A DNA stretch of 28,957 nt from CAYGAG01 sp964347765 (GTDB lineage Archaea > Thermoproteota > Bathyarchaeia > Bathyarchaeales > Bathycorpusculaceae): positions 1 to 28,957 of the forward strand of contig CAYGAG010000020.1 in assembly GCA_964347765.1 (NCBI GenBank), in the 5' to 3' direction. The translations under genes and the position numbers were made by a program. Position 1 is the stretch's first letter, and the number at the start of each line of letters is the position of its first letter. Of this stretch, positions 15,592-23,111 are shown in pieces. Below the pieces are notes generated by a model, which did not search any database, was not told the DNA's origin, and worked only from the letters and a program-made list of their open reading frames with translations.

Positions 15592-16350
15592 ATGAGACTC
15601 TATCCCATCAAGACAGATATCGTTAGACCAGGTGATGATATCGTTAATGTAATTTTGGAATCACTGGATAAAGCAGGTCGAGAGCTGGAAGACGATGACG
15701 TACTGGTCTTAACTTCCAAGATTGTGGCCGTTGCCCAAGGGCGTACAGCTAAGTTGGAAGATTTCAAGCCTTCACAAATTGCCAAAAAACTCGCCAGAGA
15801 TTTTTCGTTAGATCCGAGATTCGCTGAGATTGTCCTAATAGAAGCCGACAAGATTTATGGAGGAGTAGAGAAGGCTCTCTTAACACTTAAGAACGGAATC
15901 CTAACCGCCAATGCAGGAATAGACCGAAAGAATGCGCCACCGGGCTCACTAGTCTTATGGCCAAGAGATCTCAAGCTTTGGGCGGACAACATCAGAAAAC
16001 GGATCAGCCAAGAAACAGACAAGCATGTCGCCATTCTAATCGTTGACAGCGGACTAAGTCCCCTCAGATTAGGAACAAATGGACTAGCCCTAGCTGTGGC
16101 TGGTTTCAAACCCGTCACAGATTTGAGAGGAGGCAAAGACCTCTTCGAAAAGGCGCTCGTCATTACTCACCATGCTTTGGCGGATGATCTGGCTTCTGCA
16201 GCACATTCACTAATGGGAGAGGCGGCTGAAAAGACACCAATAGTTCTTGTTAAAGATGCTCCAATCATCTTGGACGATAAGGCTTACGGATCTTCCGATA
16301 TGACAATGCTGTCTGACCGATGCATCTTCATGAGTTCTTTTCACCATTAG
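15592..16350 (+). CDS. cofE: Coenzyme F420-0:L-glutamate ligase family protein (CofE)
   Basis: GTP-dependent enzyme adding gamma-linked glutamates to F420-0 to form the coenzyme F420 used by archaeal dehydrogenases and reductases. The 252 residues show the family features: YPIKTDIVRPGDDIVNVI at the start, DDVLVLTSKIVAVAQGR (about 29-45), the metal and substrate loop NAGIDRKNAPPGS, LWPRDLK, and a loop matching DSGLSPLRLGTNGLALAVAGF near the end of the active site. The frame opens at 15559, but ATG 15592 matches the family start and follows AGGGTGA eight bases upstream. It sits 7 nt after the MoaD-like gene and overlaps the convergent membrane protein by 23 nt. No other F420 synthesis gene is in the window. 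Confidence 0.85.
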   Translation: MRLYPIKTDIVRPGDDIVNVILESLDKAGRELEDDDVLVLTSKIVAVAQGRTAKLEDFKPSQIAKKLARDFSLDPRFAEIVLIEADKIYGGVEKALLTLKNGILTANAGIDRKNAPPGSLVLWPRDLKLWADNIRKRISQETDKHVAILIVDSGLSPLRLGTNGLALAVAGFKPVTDLRGGKDLFEKALVITHHALADDLASAAHSLMGEAAEKTPIVLVKDAPIILDDKAYGSSDMTMLSDRCIFMSSFHH

Positions 16351-17134
16351 CATGAACCTTGAAAGCCTCTTTTAGGCCTGATATTTTCCCACGACGCTCT
16401 TTATGGTTAGTCATCACTATCAGATCTGAGGATTTCAGCGTCTTGTAGAGGGCTATGCCTATTGGAGTTGCACTCAGCGCTATTAATATCCGCTCGACTG
16501 GATAAATCCACGTCACCACCTGCCAAATTGTCGTCCACCCGGCAATGTCTTCCATCAAAATGGGCCAAGATAAAAACTCAAAGGTTAGAGAACCAGCCAT
16601 CTGACCAGCCAATGTGGCTGTCAGATACATTGTAAAGAAAGCCAGCAAGAGCTTTTTGTGATCGTTGGATCTTTCTATCCAACTCGAAGTTTTCAAGGAG
16701 AGTGGAGATGCCAAGATCACCAAGCCAACTACTTGAAACCACATGAACAAGGGAAAGATCCAGATGGGTCCGACAAAAGGATAAAATCCTAGCAAGAAGA
16801 GCAGAGATAAATAGAGAGAGACACAGAGGTCTCGTCGACCCAGATACAGAAACCCAGCGAAAACGGCTGCAGCCATACCAGAAACAAAACTCGGCGGAAA
16901 GAAAACTGGAGCCAGAAACAATCCAACTAATCCTCCCAGAAGCGCCGTTGCCAGACCTAAGCACGGTCCAAGTAGCATTCCAAAAACCGGAGCCATCATT
17001 GCCGCTAGGGTTATGGCCCCACCCTGCAGCCCAAATATTGGAAAAGCAGGTACAAAGGAGAAAAAGGCGTACAATGTCGTGGAAGATATGAGTAATGCAA
17101 CCTCCTTCGAGGTTAGCCATGGTCTAGCTTTCAT
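16328..17134 (-). CDS. ECF-transporter S-component-like membrane protein
   Basis: 268 residues with about six transmembrane helices (roughly 10-30, 36-58, 60-98, 103-142, 161-182 and 205-230). Helix 2-3 carries the small-residue pattern MLLGPCLGLATALLGGLVGLF, like the vitamin- or metal-binding S components of energy-coupling factor transporters. The C-terminal 35 residues are basic and cytoplasmic. The frame opens at a TTG (17155), but GGAGG nine bases before ATG 17134 marks the likely start. No ECF ATPase or T component is adjacent, as often for group II ECF systems, so the ligand is unknown. The leader upstream folds into a multi-stem structure (17207-17293). Another small membrane family is possible. 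Confidence 0.65.
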   Translation of the reverse strand: MKARPWLTSKEVALLISSTTLYAFFSFVPAFPIFGLQGGAITLAAMMAPVFGMLLGPCLGLATALLGGLVGLFLAPVFFPPSFVSGMAAAVFAGFLYLGRRDLCVSLYLSLLFLLGFYPFVGPIWIFPLFMWFQVVGLVILASPLSLKTSSWIERSNDHKKLLLAFFTMYLTATLAGQMAGSLTFEFLSWPILMEDIAGWTTIWQVVTWIYPVERILIALSATPIGIALYKTLKSSDLIVMTNHKERRGKISGLKEAFKVHANGEKNS

Positions 17135-17206
17135 ACATTCGATCCTCCTCTGCAAACTTCCGCTAAGCTTCTGTTTGATACCTACGTATTGATTAGATCT
17201 TCAGTA

Positions 17207-17293
17207 CGGTTTTCGAATAGATAAGGCTGTAGCGTAACCTTTAAGACGCGCTCGCGCGTCGTGTTTATTCCAAGAAGACACGATAGAAAACCG
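17207..17293 (-). promoter_or_regulatory. Structured 5' leader, candidate riboswitch-like element before the ECF-type gene
   Basis: An 8-bp closing stem (17207-17214 with 17286-17293, CGGTTTTC/GAAAACCG) encloses three hairpins. P2 is 17223-17226 with 17238-17241 (4 bp). P3 is 17245-17250 with 17255-17260 (6 bp, GACGCG/CGCGTC, CTCG loop). P4 is 17260-17264 with 17278-17282 (CGTGT/ACACG). A TATA-like box on the minus strand (17318-17325) would start transcription near 17295, just at the outer stem. It matches no riboswitch motif I know. The stems could also form on the plus strand. Confidence 0.35.
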
Positions 17294-17317
17294 AACGGCT
17301 CGAACAAGTTACGGATG

Positions 17318-17325
17318 CTTATACT
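17318..17325 (-). promoter_or_regulatory. TATA-like box for the ECF-type gene leader
   Basis: The minus strand reads CCTTAGTATAAGCATC. Transcription would start near 17295, about 160 nt before ATG 17134, so the leader would be long and would begin with the four-stem structure. The plus strand reads GCTTATACTAAG and could equally serve the SAM hydroxide adenosyltransferase gene with a 77-nt leader. Confidence 0.35.
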
Positions 17326-17422
17326 AAGGACGATTCGAAGTTGACGCGTGTGTGTAGTAGAAGAATCGTGTTAAGCAAAGGAAAACTTACAATAAGACCA
17401 TTGCGTATATTGAAGCCAACGC

Positions 17423-18217
17423 ATGCAGACGCCTATAATCACCTTGACAACAGATTTCGGGTTAAGAGATCCTTACGTAGCAGAGATGAAAGCCGTCATA
17501 CTAGACATAAGGTCAGACATAAGAATTGTCGATATATCACATGAGATAGAGAGATTCAACATTGCAATGGGCGCGTATATGTTAGCTACCGCCTGCATCT
17601 ACTTTCCAAAGAACACGGTCCATGTTGCAGTTGTAGATCCAGGCGTCGGTACAGAACGCAGAGCCATACTTATACAGACAGAGAAAGACTATTTCATAGG
17701 GCCAGACAACGGAGTATTGGCCTTAGCGTCCCAAAGCCAGAACATAAAGAAGATCTACAGCATAGAAAACCCACAGTTTATGCTCCAAGAGGTCTCCAGA
17801 ACCTTCCATGGAAGAGACATCTTTGCTCCAGCAGCTGCACACCTTGCAGACGGCACATTACCATCAGACTTCGGTCCAGAAAAGAGCGAGATGGTAACTC
17901 CAAGCTTTGCTCAGGTATCACACACAGATAATGCATTAACAGGCGAAGTTATACACATAGACAGGTTCGGAAACGTCGTCACAAACATCAGAAGAGATTA
18001 TCTTGAATCCTTAGGCATTAAAGGAGTGATCAGCCTCGAACTGGAGAGCACTAATCTAGAGCTAGAGCTTTGCAGGGCTTACGGAGAAGTAGAAAAGCGA
18101 AAGCTGCTGGCGATCGTGGGAAGCCACAGCTTTCTGGAGATATCGATAAACCAAGGAAATGCAGCAGAAGTGCTCAAAGCGAAAGTTGGAGATAGAATCA
18201 AAGCTTATCTGTCTTAG
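17423..18217 (+). CDS. SAM hydroxide adenosyltransferase (DUF62 family)
   Basis: Enzyme that uses water to split S-adenosylmethionine into adenosine and methionine, related to fluorinase and chlorinase. 264 residues. ITLTTDFGLRDPYVAEMKAVI is the family opening. VVDPGVGTERRAIL gives the Asp and Arg, and SRTFHGRDIFAPAAAHLA the His, of the triad that activates water. The C-terminal beta barrel shows IHIDRFGNVVTNI. ATG 17423 fits the family start exactly. Upstream, AT-rich GCGTATATTG at 17402-17411 is too close for a normal TATA. The gene overlaps the convergent nadM by 20 nt. The reason cells would hydrolyse SAM is unknown. Confidence 0.88.
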   Translation: MQTPIITLTTDFGLRDPYVAEMKAVILDIRSDIRIVDISHEIERFNIAMGAYMLATACIYFPKNTVHVAVVDPGVGTERRAILIQTEKDYFIGPDNGVLALASQSQNIKKIYSIENPQFMLQEVSRTFHGRDIFAPAAAHLADGTLPSDFGPEKSEMVTPSFAQVSHTDNALTGEVIHIDRFGNVVTNIRRDYLESLGIKGVISLELESTNLELELCRAYGEVEKRKLLAIVGSHSFLEISINQGNAAEVLKAKVGDRIKAYLS

Positions 18218-18722
18218 CTAGGTCCTTCAGCCTATTGTCCCCATCTATCTTCTTTAGAAACACTGAGACCGTTTGAGGAACTAGTTCTTCCCAGTTTTCA
18301 TCGTTGATCATCTTTTCCCTGATTTCCGTTGAGGAGTAGACCTTTCGTTTGTGGAAACGAACGGACTTGACTTTGTATCCAGCCTCCACGAAGAGCCTTC
18401 GTGTCAAAGGTTCATTAGAGTAAACGACGTCAAATCTAGGCGTGTAGCCTTCCACAGCAGAGACCCACATCACGTGTAGATGTACATCAGGTACAGGCAC
18501 AACCCATACTCGCCAGTGCTCTATTCCAATCCCCTCTAGGGCTCTCCTAACCATAACCAGTCTCTCACCTGCGGTGAAAGGATCTCTAAGGGTATGACTA
18601 TGCTGAGCACTGCCAATAATTATGACGAGTTCTTCAACCTCTTCCAAAACATCCTTTATAGCCCCAAGATGACCAAAGTGAAAAGGCTGAAATCTTCCTA
18701 CAAATAACCCTCGCTTAGCCAT
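18198..18722 (-). CDS. nadM: Nicotinamide-nucleotide adenylyltransferase (archaeal NadM)
   Basis: Joins nicotinamide or nicotinate mononucleotide with ATP to make NAD or its deamido form. The 174-residue archaeal type opens with the nucleotidyltransferase motif GRFQPFHFGH (about 9-18). It continues with IIIGSAQHSHTLRDPFTAGERLVMV and the second motif YSSTEIREKM (about residues 129-138), equivalent to the ISTxxR signature. PVPDVHLHVMWV lies between. ATG 18722 has GGTGG seven bases upstream. nadC lies 2.9 kb away on the other strand, so two NAD steps lie in the window. It is convergent with, and overlaps by 20 nt, the SAM hydroxide adenosyltransferase. Confidence 0.92.
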   Translation of the reverse strand: MAKRGLFVGRFQPFHFGHLGAIKDVLEEVEELVIIIGSAQHSHTLRDPFTAGERLVMVRRALEGIGIEHWRVWVVPVPDVHLHVMWVSAVEGYTPRFDVVYSNEPLTRRLFVEAGYKVKSVRFHKRKVYSSTEIREKMINDENWEELVPQTVSVFLKKIDGDNRLKDLAKTDKL

Positions 18723-19070
18723 TGAACCACCGCATGGAATCTGTTCTACACATAAATGACAGGTTCACATTTATTCTTTGCCAGCTTGTCTCAACATCTG
18801 TCCACCTAGATAAAACAGAAAAACCTTTGCAGTTGATGAGAATTTATTGATCAGCCGTGCATCGTCTTCTTTCCGCTTCAAGATTCTGCTTTAGATTCAT
18901 ACCATTGCCTTTTCATCCAGAGTTGAAATTCTAGCAAATCACTTTCCGACATGATATGATCAAGAGGTGTAGTTCAAAGGTAGACGTGCTTGCTTACAGC
19001 AGCACTACCTGGATTGAATGACATAACTTTAATAGGTTGCCGGTGTATATCAACGGAAAAGGTGAGCTAT
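18723..19070. other. Gene-free stretch between nadM and the proteasome subunit
   Basis: It carries divergent promoters. A TATA-like TTTAATA near 19028-19034 would start the proteasome transcript near 19057. Upstream is a strong hairpin at 18978-19010 overlapping a segment that resembles a tRNA 5' half. No reading frame or complete tRNA is seen. Confidence 0.5.
18978..19010 (+). other. Bulged hairpin with tRNA-like left arm, upstream of the proteasome gene
   Basis: AGGTA (18978-18982) pairs with TACCT (19006-19010), a GAC bulge follows, then GTGCT pairs with AGCAC around a 10-nt loop. The left side reads GTAGTTCAAAGGTAGA (18969-18984), very like a tRNA D arm. No T loop or matching acceptor stem follows, so it is not a normal tRNA. 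Confidence 0.35.
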
Positions 19071-19691
19071 GTGGAAGGACAGGGACAGCAGTCTCAGTAT
19101 CCTTGGATCCCTGGAGCCGCAACGGTGGGAGTTGTATCACACGACGCAGTCATTTTGGCTTCTGAGAAACGTGTTTCATATGGTTATCTGGTTGTTAGCA
19201 AGGGAGGAAAGAAAGTGTTCAAGATAACTGATCATGTAGGTGCGGCATGCGCCGGTCTTGTTTCTGACATGCAAATTTTAGTCAGACAAGTAGAGGCGTT
19301 GGCGAATCTTTACAGCCTTGATGTGGGCAGACCTGTGCCGGTCAGATCAGCGGCCAAGCTTATGTCGAACCTGCTTTTCAACCGCAGACTGGCGCCCTTA
19401 ATCACCCAAACAATTATTGGCGGATTAGACGAAGAGGGAGCAAACCTCTACGTCCTAGATATTCTGGGTTCATTAATATCCGACAAATATGCAGCCGTGG
19501 GCTCGGGAACAGAGATCGCTATGGGAGTACTTGAAGAAGGGTTTAGGGAAGACTTGACGGTTGAAGAAGCCAAGAAGCTTGTCACCAGATCCATAAAATC
19601 CGCCATAAGCAGAGACATCTTGAGCGGAGATGGAATAGACTTTCTGGTCATAACCAAAGAAGGAATACATGAAGAATCAATCAAATTCTAG
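19071..19691 (+). CDS. 20S proteasome beta subunit lacking the catalytic Thr1
   Basis: Ntn-hydrolase-fold beta subunit of the archaeal 20S core, 206 residues. Aligned to Thermoplasma beta (GTTTVGI), this protein has GAATVGVV, so the position of Thr1 is Ala (residue 16), with Ala also at the next place. Equivalents of Glu17 (ASEKR) and Lys33 (GGKK) remain, and the rest of the fold (AGLVSDMQILVRQVEAL, VGSGTEIAMGVLEEGF, RDILSGDGID) is intact, so a missing nucleophile is not general decay. This recalls Sulfolobus PsmB2, an inactive subunit that enables its active partner. GTG 19071 with GGTGAG just upstream is chosen; GTG 19062 and ATG 18990 are alternatives. No second beta gene is in the window. 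Confidence 0.88.
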   Translation: MEGQGQQSQYPWIPGAATVGVVSHDAVILASEKRVSYGYLVVSKGGKKVFKITDHVGAACAGLVSDMQILVRQVEALANLYSLDVGRPVPVRSAAKLMSNLLFNRRLAPLITQTIIGGLDEEGANLYVLDILGSLISDKYAAVGSGTEIAMGVLEEGFREDLTVEEAKKLVTRSIKSAISRDILSGDGIDFLVITKEGIHEESIKF

Positions 19692-19799
19692 GCAAAGTCT
19701 TCAGAGTGTAGCCGACATCTGAAAAGCGTCAGTCATCTTATTGGAGGAATCCAGCTGCCATTTCAGATAAACCTACAAGAAGGGAAATTTCTTGTCACC

Positions 19800-20381
19800 T
19801 TGGCACGCAAGGCGGCAGAAGAATGCCTAAAATCCAGAAAGCAAATCGACACCCCTGAAAACTTCTCTCCAAAACTTCTCCAGAAATGCGGAGTCTTTGT
19901 GACAATAAACACTCTGAGGCAGGGTAAGAAGAGACTGAGAGGATGCATAGGTTATCCATATCCGGTCACTCCATTGAGTCAGGCGGTAATAGAATCAGCG
20001 ATAAGCTCAGCCACCCAAGATCCACGTTTCCCTCCACTTTCACTGAGTGAAATCGAAAGCGTAGTTTTCGAGGTTAGTGTCCTCACCCCTCCTAAATTCA
20101 TCAAAGCAGAAAAACCGAACCTGTACCCCTCCAAGATAGAAATCGGAGAAGATGGAATAATCATTGAAAAAGGAATGCACAAGGGGCTACTGCTTCCCCA
20201 GGTCCCTATCGAATGGAACTGGGATGCTGAAGAGTTTCTGTGCCAGTGCTGCCTCAAGGCTGGCTTACCGCCAGACTGCTGGTTACTTGAAAGTACGAAA
20301 ATCTATAAGTTCCAAGCAATAATCTTTGAAGAAGAGAGCCCCAGAGGCCAAGTAAGAAGAAAGGTCCTCAGCGGGAAGTAA
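19800..20381 (+). CDS. AMMECR1 family protein
   Basis: Conserved protein of unknown biochemical role found in archaea, bacteria and eukaryotes, named after a human disease gene. The diagnostic LRGCIGY (about 43-49) is present, with DPRFPPLSLSEIESVVFEVSVL and LLLPQVPIEWNWDAEEFL further on. The only normal start is TTG 19800. Reading the same frame backwards gives LQEGKFLVTLARKA, which matches the family N-terminus, so homology begins some 10-12 codons before the TTG. That upstream frame contains no ATG, GTG or TTG after the proteasome stop. Start at a CTG, ATT or ATA, loss of the first residues, or a sequence error are all possible. It is followed 4 nt later by the glycosyltransferase. Confidence 0.85.
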   Translation: MARKAAEECLKSRKQIDTPENFSPKLLQKCGVFVTINTLRQGKKRLRGCIGYPYPVTPLSQAVIESAISSATQDPRFPPLSLSEIESVVFEVSVLTPPKFIKAEKPNLYPSKIEIGEDGIIIEKGMHKGLLLPQVPIEWNWDAEEFLCQCCLKAGLPPDCWLLESTKIYKFQAIIFEEESPRGQVRRKVLSGK

Positions 20382-20385
20382 CCTG

Positions 20386-21597
20386 ATGCGAGTTTATTTC
20401 GCTCCTTGTGGCGTAGGGCTGGGTCACGTCGGACGATGCATTCCCATTGCCAGAAAGCTTTCAGAAGAGAACTGCGAAATAATGTTCTCAACCTACAACG
20501 AAGGGGCACACTACATAGAACAAGAAGAACTCCCCCTCATCAAGGTCCCTCCAATCGGGTTCCAGGTCAAACCTGACGGAACTATTGATTTTAGACAGAC
20601 AGCAGTGAACCCAGGCCCCTTCTTCGCATCTTTCACTCTAATGAGGCAGGTCAACGCTGAGATTGGAGCCATTGAAGGCTTCCAGCCGGATGTTGTTGTT
20701 TCAGACTCTCGCGCCTCGCCACTTCTAGCCGCCAGAATCTTGGGAATCCCAAGCATCTGCATCCTGAATCAGTTTCAGGTGATAATTCCCCGTAGAACAC
20801 ATTTTCTACGTTTGGCAAGATTCGCAGATTCCATAACCCTCACCCTCATAGGACGGATCTGGACAAGTGGAGATGCAGTTCTCATACCGGATTTTCCGCC
20901 ACCTCATACCATAAGCATTGGAAACCTAAATATTCCAGAGTCCTACAAAAAGAAGGTCAATCTCACTGGACCAATTCTGTCAAGATACACTCATGATTTG
21001 CCAAGTAAAAAAGAACTGCGAAAGAAACTGGGACTGTCCAAGGACAAACCTGTGATTTTCGTTCCGATAAGTGGCCCAACTAAGGAAAAAGCGTTCTTCA
21101 CTGGAGTTTTAAGAAAGATCCTTCTAGACATGCCAAAGAAATACGAGATCGTCCTCTCACTAGGTTACCCAAACGCTGCTACGGAACCCATTGTTCACGA
21201 TAACGTGAGGATTTACAGATGGATTCCAAGCCGCTTCGAACATCTGAAAGCTTGCGACCTGGTCATCAGCCGTGCCGGTCATGGAACCTTAACTCAATGC
21301 ATGTCTTACGGAAAGCCTATGATTCTTGTGCCAACACCAAACCACACAGAACAAATCAACAACGCAAAGCAGGTCAAGGAGTTGAGAGTTGCTGAAGTGA
21401 TCGCGCAAGACAGACTTTGCAAGGAAAAACTCCTAGAGAAGATCCGGCAAACCTTAGAAAGCGAGACACCTGAAAGACTTGAACAGGTGCGGCATGAATT
21501 ATCGATCCACAATGGCCTGAACCAAGCCATTAGAACGATAGTTGGAGCAGCAAGAAAACCTGCAGGCCACTTACCAAACGTGAAACAAGTGTTTTAA
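20386..21597 (+). CDS. Family 28-type glycosyltransferase (MurG/MGT-like)
   Basis: 403-residue GT-B fold enzyme transferring a sugar from a nucleotide donor to an unknown acceptor. The N-terminal domain begins with the glycine loop CGVGLGHVGR (about 8-17), typical of the family, and continues with DVVVSDSRASPLLAARILG. The C-terminal donor-binding domain has PVIFVPISGPTKEK and the signature ISRAGHGTLTQCMSYGKPMILVPTPNHTEQINNA. There is no signal peptide or membrane segment; attachment would be peripheral. It starts 4 nt after AMMECR1, so both are read together. Archaeal lipid or surface glycan synthesis is likely, but the exact sugar cannot be named. Confidence 0.83.
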   Translation: MRVYFAPCGVGLGHVGRCIPIARKLSEENCEIMFSTYNEGAHYIEQEELPLIKVPPIGFQVKPDGTIDFRQTAVNPGPFFASFTLMRQVNAEIGAIEGFQPDVVVSDSRASPLLAARILGIPSICILNQFQVIIPRRTHFLRLARFADSITLTLIGRIWTSGDAVLIPDFPPPHTISIGNLNIPESYKKKVNLTGPILSRYTHDLPSKKELRKKLGLSKDKPVIFVPISGPTKEKAFFTGVLRKILLDMPKKYEIVLSLGYPNAATEPIVHDNVRIYRWIPSRFEHLKACDLVISRAGHGTLTQCMSYGKPMILVPTPNHTEQINNAKQVKELRVAEVIAQDRLCKEKLLEKIRQTLESETPERLEQVRHELSIHNGLNQAIRTIVGAARKPAGHLPNVKQVF

Positions 21598-21599
21598 AT
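21592..21599 (+). promoter_or_regulatory. TATA box for nadC
   Basis: GTTTTAAATC is centred 26 nt before ATG 21621, so the transcript is predicted to be leaderless. It overlaps the stop codon of the glycosyltransferase gene. Confidence 0.5.
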
Positions 21600-21620
21600 C
21601 AAACGATCATAGATGAATGC

Positions 21621-22502
21621 ATGTTCATGTCTCAAACGGTTTTGGCAGAAAAGCTGCAGAATATGTTAGCTGAAGACACGGGGCAAGGGGACCTAACCAC
21701 AGCGCTACTAGTCCCAAGAGACAGTAATTCAGAAGCACAGATAGTTGCAAAGGAATTTGGCGTCATCGCAGGAATTGAAGAAGCAAAAGCTCTATTGAAA
21801 AGCCTAAGACTCAGACTCGAAATACTAGTTACTGATGGTGAAGAAGTCAATGCAGAAAGCATCTTGATGAAGATCTTCGGAGACACTCGAACCATACTCT
21901 CTGTTGAACGGACGCTGCTAAACATTGTTGCTCGTATGAGTGGAATTGCAACGACCACAAGAAGATTGGTAGAGAGACTCCGTGAGGCTGGACTTAGCAC
22001 AAGAGTCGCTGCCACACGAAAAGTTGCTCCTGGCCTGCTATATTTTGATAAGAAGGCAGTACTCGTAGGTGGAGGCGACACTCACCGGCTTCACCTAGAT
22101 GACATGATCCTGATAAAAGACAATCACATTGCGGTCTCAGGAAGCCTAAAGAGGGCGGTAGAAAGAGTTAAGAGAAGAGTTTCATTCAGCAAAAAAGTCG
22201 AAGTCGAAATAACGGAAGCCTTGGACTCTTCAATAGCTGCCGAAGCTGGAGCGGACATAATAATGTTCGACAATTTTTCCACAAAACAAATAGAGAATGC
22301 AGTGAAATTGCTGAAAGAGAAAGGTTTCTACGGAAAGGTTCTGTTAGAAGCAAGTGGTGGAATCACTTCGGAAAACATCTTGGATTACGCGTGTACAGGC
22401 GTCGATATAGTAAGTTTGGGAGAGCTTACGCACAGCGCAAAGATATTGGATGTAAGTCTGGAAATCATCAAGTGTTCTAGTCAGACATCTTCCGATGACT
22501 GA
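21621..22502 (+). CDS. nadC: Nicotinate-nucleotide pyrophosphorylase (carboxylating)
   Basis: Quinolinate phosphoribosyltransferase, which makes nicotinate mononucleotide from quinolinate and PRPP in de novo NAD synthesis. The 293 residues show the family order: EDTGQGDLTTALL (N-terminal), LNIVARMSGIATTTRRLV, TRKVAPGLLYFDKKAVLVGGG, THRLHLDDMILIKDNHI (substrate-binding basic residues), EVEITEALDSSIAAEAGADIIMFDNF, and LLEASGGITSENILDYACTGVDIVSLG. ATG 21621 is at the predicted transcription start, so translation is leaderless; ATG 21627 is an alternative. nadM lies in the same window. It is convergent with the SpoIIM-like gene. Confidence 0.95.
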   Translation: MFMSQTVLAEKLQNMLAEDTGQGDLTTALLVPRDSNSEAQIVAKEFGVIAGIEEAKALLKSLRLRLEILVTDGEEVNAESILMKIFGDTRTILSVERTLLNIVARMSGIATTTRRLVERLREAGLSTRVAATRKVAPGLLYFDKKAVLVGGGDTHRLHLDDMILIKDNHIAVSGSLKRAVERVKRRVSFSKKVEVEITEALDSSIAAEAGADIIMFDNFSTKQIENAVKLLKEKGFYGKVLLEASGGITSENILDYACTGVDIVSLGELTHSAKILDVSLEIIKCSSQTSSDD

Positions 22503-22549
22503 AATTTGCGGGATACCTGAATCAAAGAAGCTTTATGGATCGTAAAGCC

Positions 22550-23104
22550 CTAAAGCAATAGTGCTTCTATTATTGCTGCGGCTAGCAACATAACGGCACA
22601 TACTGAGATAAGTATGCACGTGTTTTTGATCTCTCTTCTTCCTTTCCGGTTTATTATTCGCCATGTTAGCCAGACACTTCCAGCTATAGCTGTTGAGTAA
22701 GCTATGAACTCTAACCATGTAAAAGGAAATAGAAATAAGAGGAAAAAAAGCAACAAAGGATTTACTTGGATCTGCTCATAGGAGCTATAGGCTGATATCA
22801 CAACACCTGTGCTGTAGAGCACATAGTATTCAAAAGCTGGCCCGACTAAGGGTGTAAACCCAATTAAGCAGATCATAAGGTTGTTTCCAAAGATAAACGA
22901 TATTTGCGGCATCTCCTGTAGATTTTCCACGGTTTTCTGAGTTTTCGAGAGGTCTTCGCCAAGAATGTTCACTTCTTCCATGGTGAGGGGAGTCAACACT
23001 CCAGCTACAGTCACAATTACAGAGATGCAAAAGAAAGCCACTATCGAAATTATTCTCTTGATTTTCGACGGAGCATTCTTCCAAAAGTCAAGCTTTAATT
23101 GCAT
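22550..23104 (-). CDS. SpoIIM/DUF95-like membrane protein
   Basis: 184 residues with about five hydrophobic helices. Between helices 1 and 2 lies an extracytoplasmic loop (LTMEEVNILGEDLSKTQKTV). The segment FIFGNNLMICLIGFTPLVGPAFEYYVLYSTGVV matches the SpoIIM/DUF95 family, where archaeal members are of unknown role. The C-terminus has FPFTWLEFIAYSTAIAGSVWL, another family stretch. ATG 23104 is used; GTG 23122 overlaps the upstream stop and is also possible. It lies 7 nt after the DUF4152-like gene, so the two are probably one operon. Confidence 0.75.
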   Translation of the reverse strand: MQLKLDFWKNAPSKIKRIISIVAFFCISVIVTVAGVLTPLTMEEVNILGEDLSKTQKTVENLQEMPQISFIFGNNLMICLIGFTPLVGPAFEYYVLYSTGVVISAYSSYEQIQVNPLLLFFLLFLFPFTWLEFIAYSTAIAGSVWLTWRIINRKGRREIKNTCILISVCAVMLLAAAIIEALLL

Positions 23105-23111
23105 CACTTCT

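Noticed and set aside
17341..17544. Arginine-rich frame before and over the SAM hydroxide adenosyltransferase start
   Set aside because: It is out of frame with a clearly conserved protein and has no known family features.
19689..19691. TAG between psmB and AMMECR1 read as pyrrolysine to join the two genes
   Set aside because: The proteasome subunit ends at the normal family length and AMMECR1 is a separate protein elsewhere; no pyrrolysine genes are seen here.
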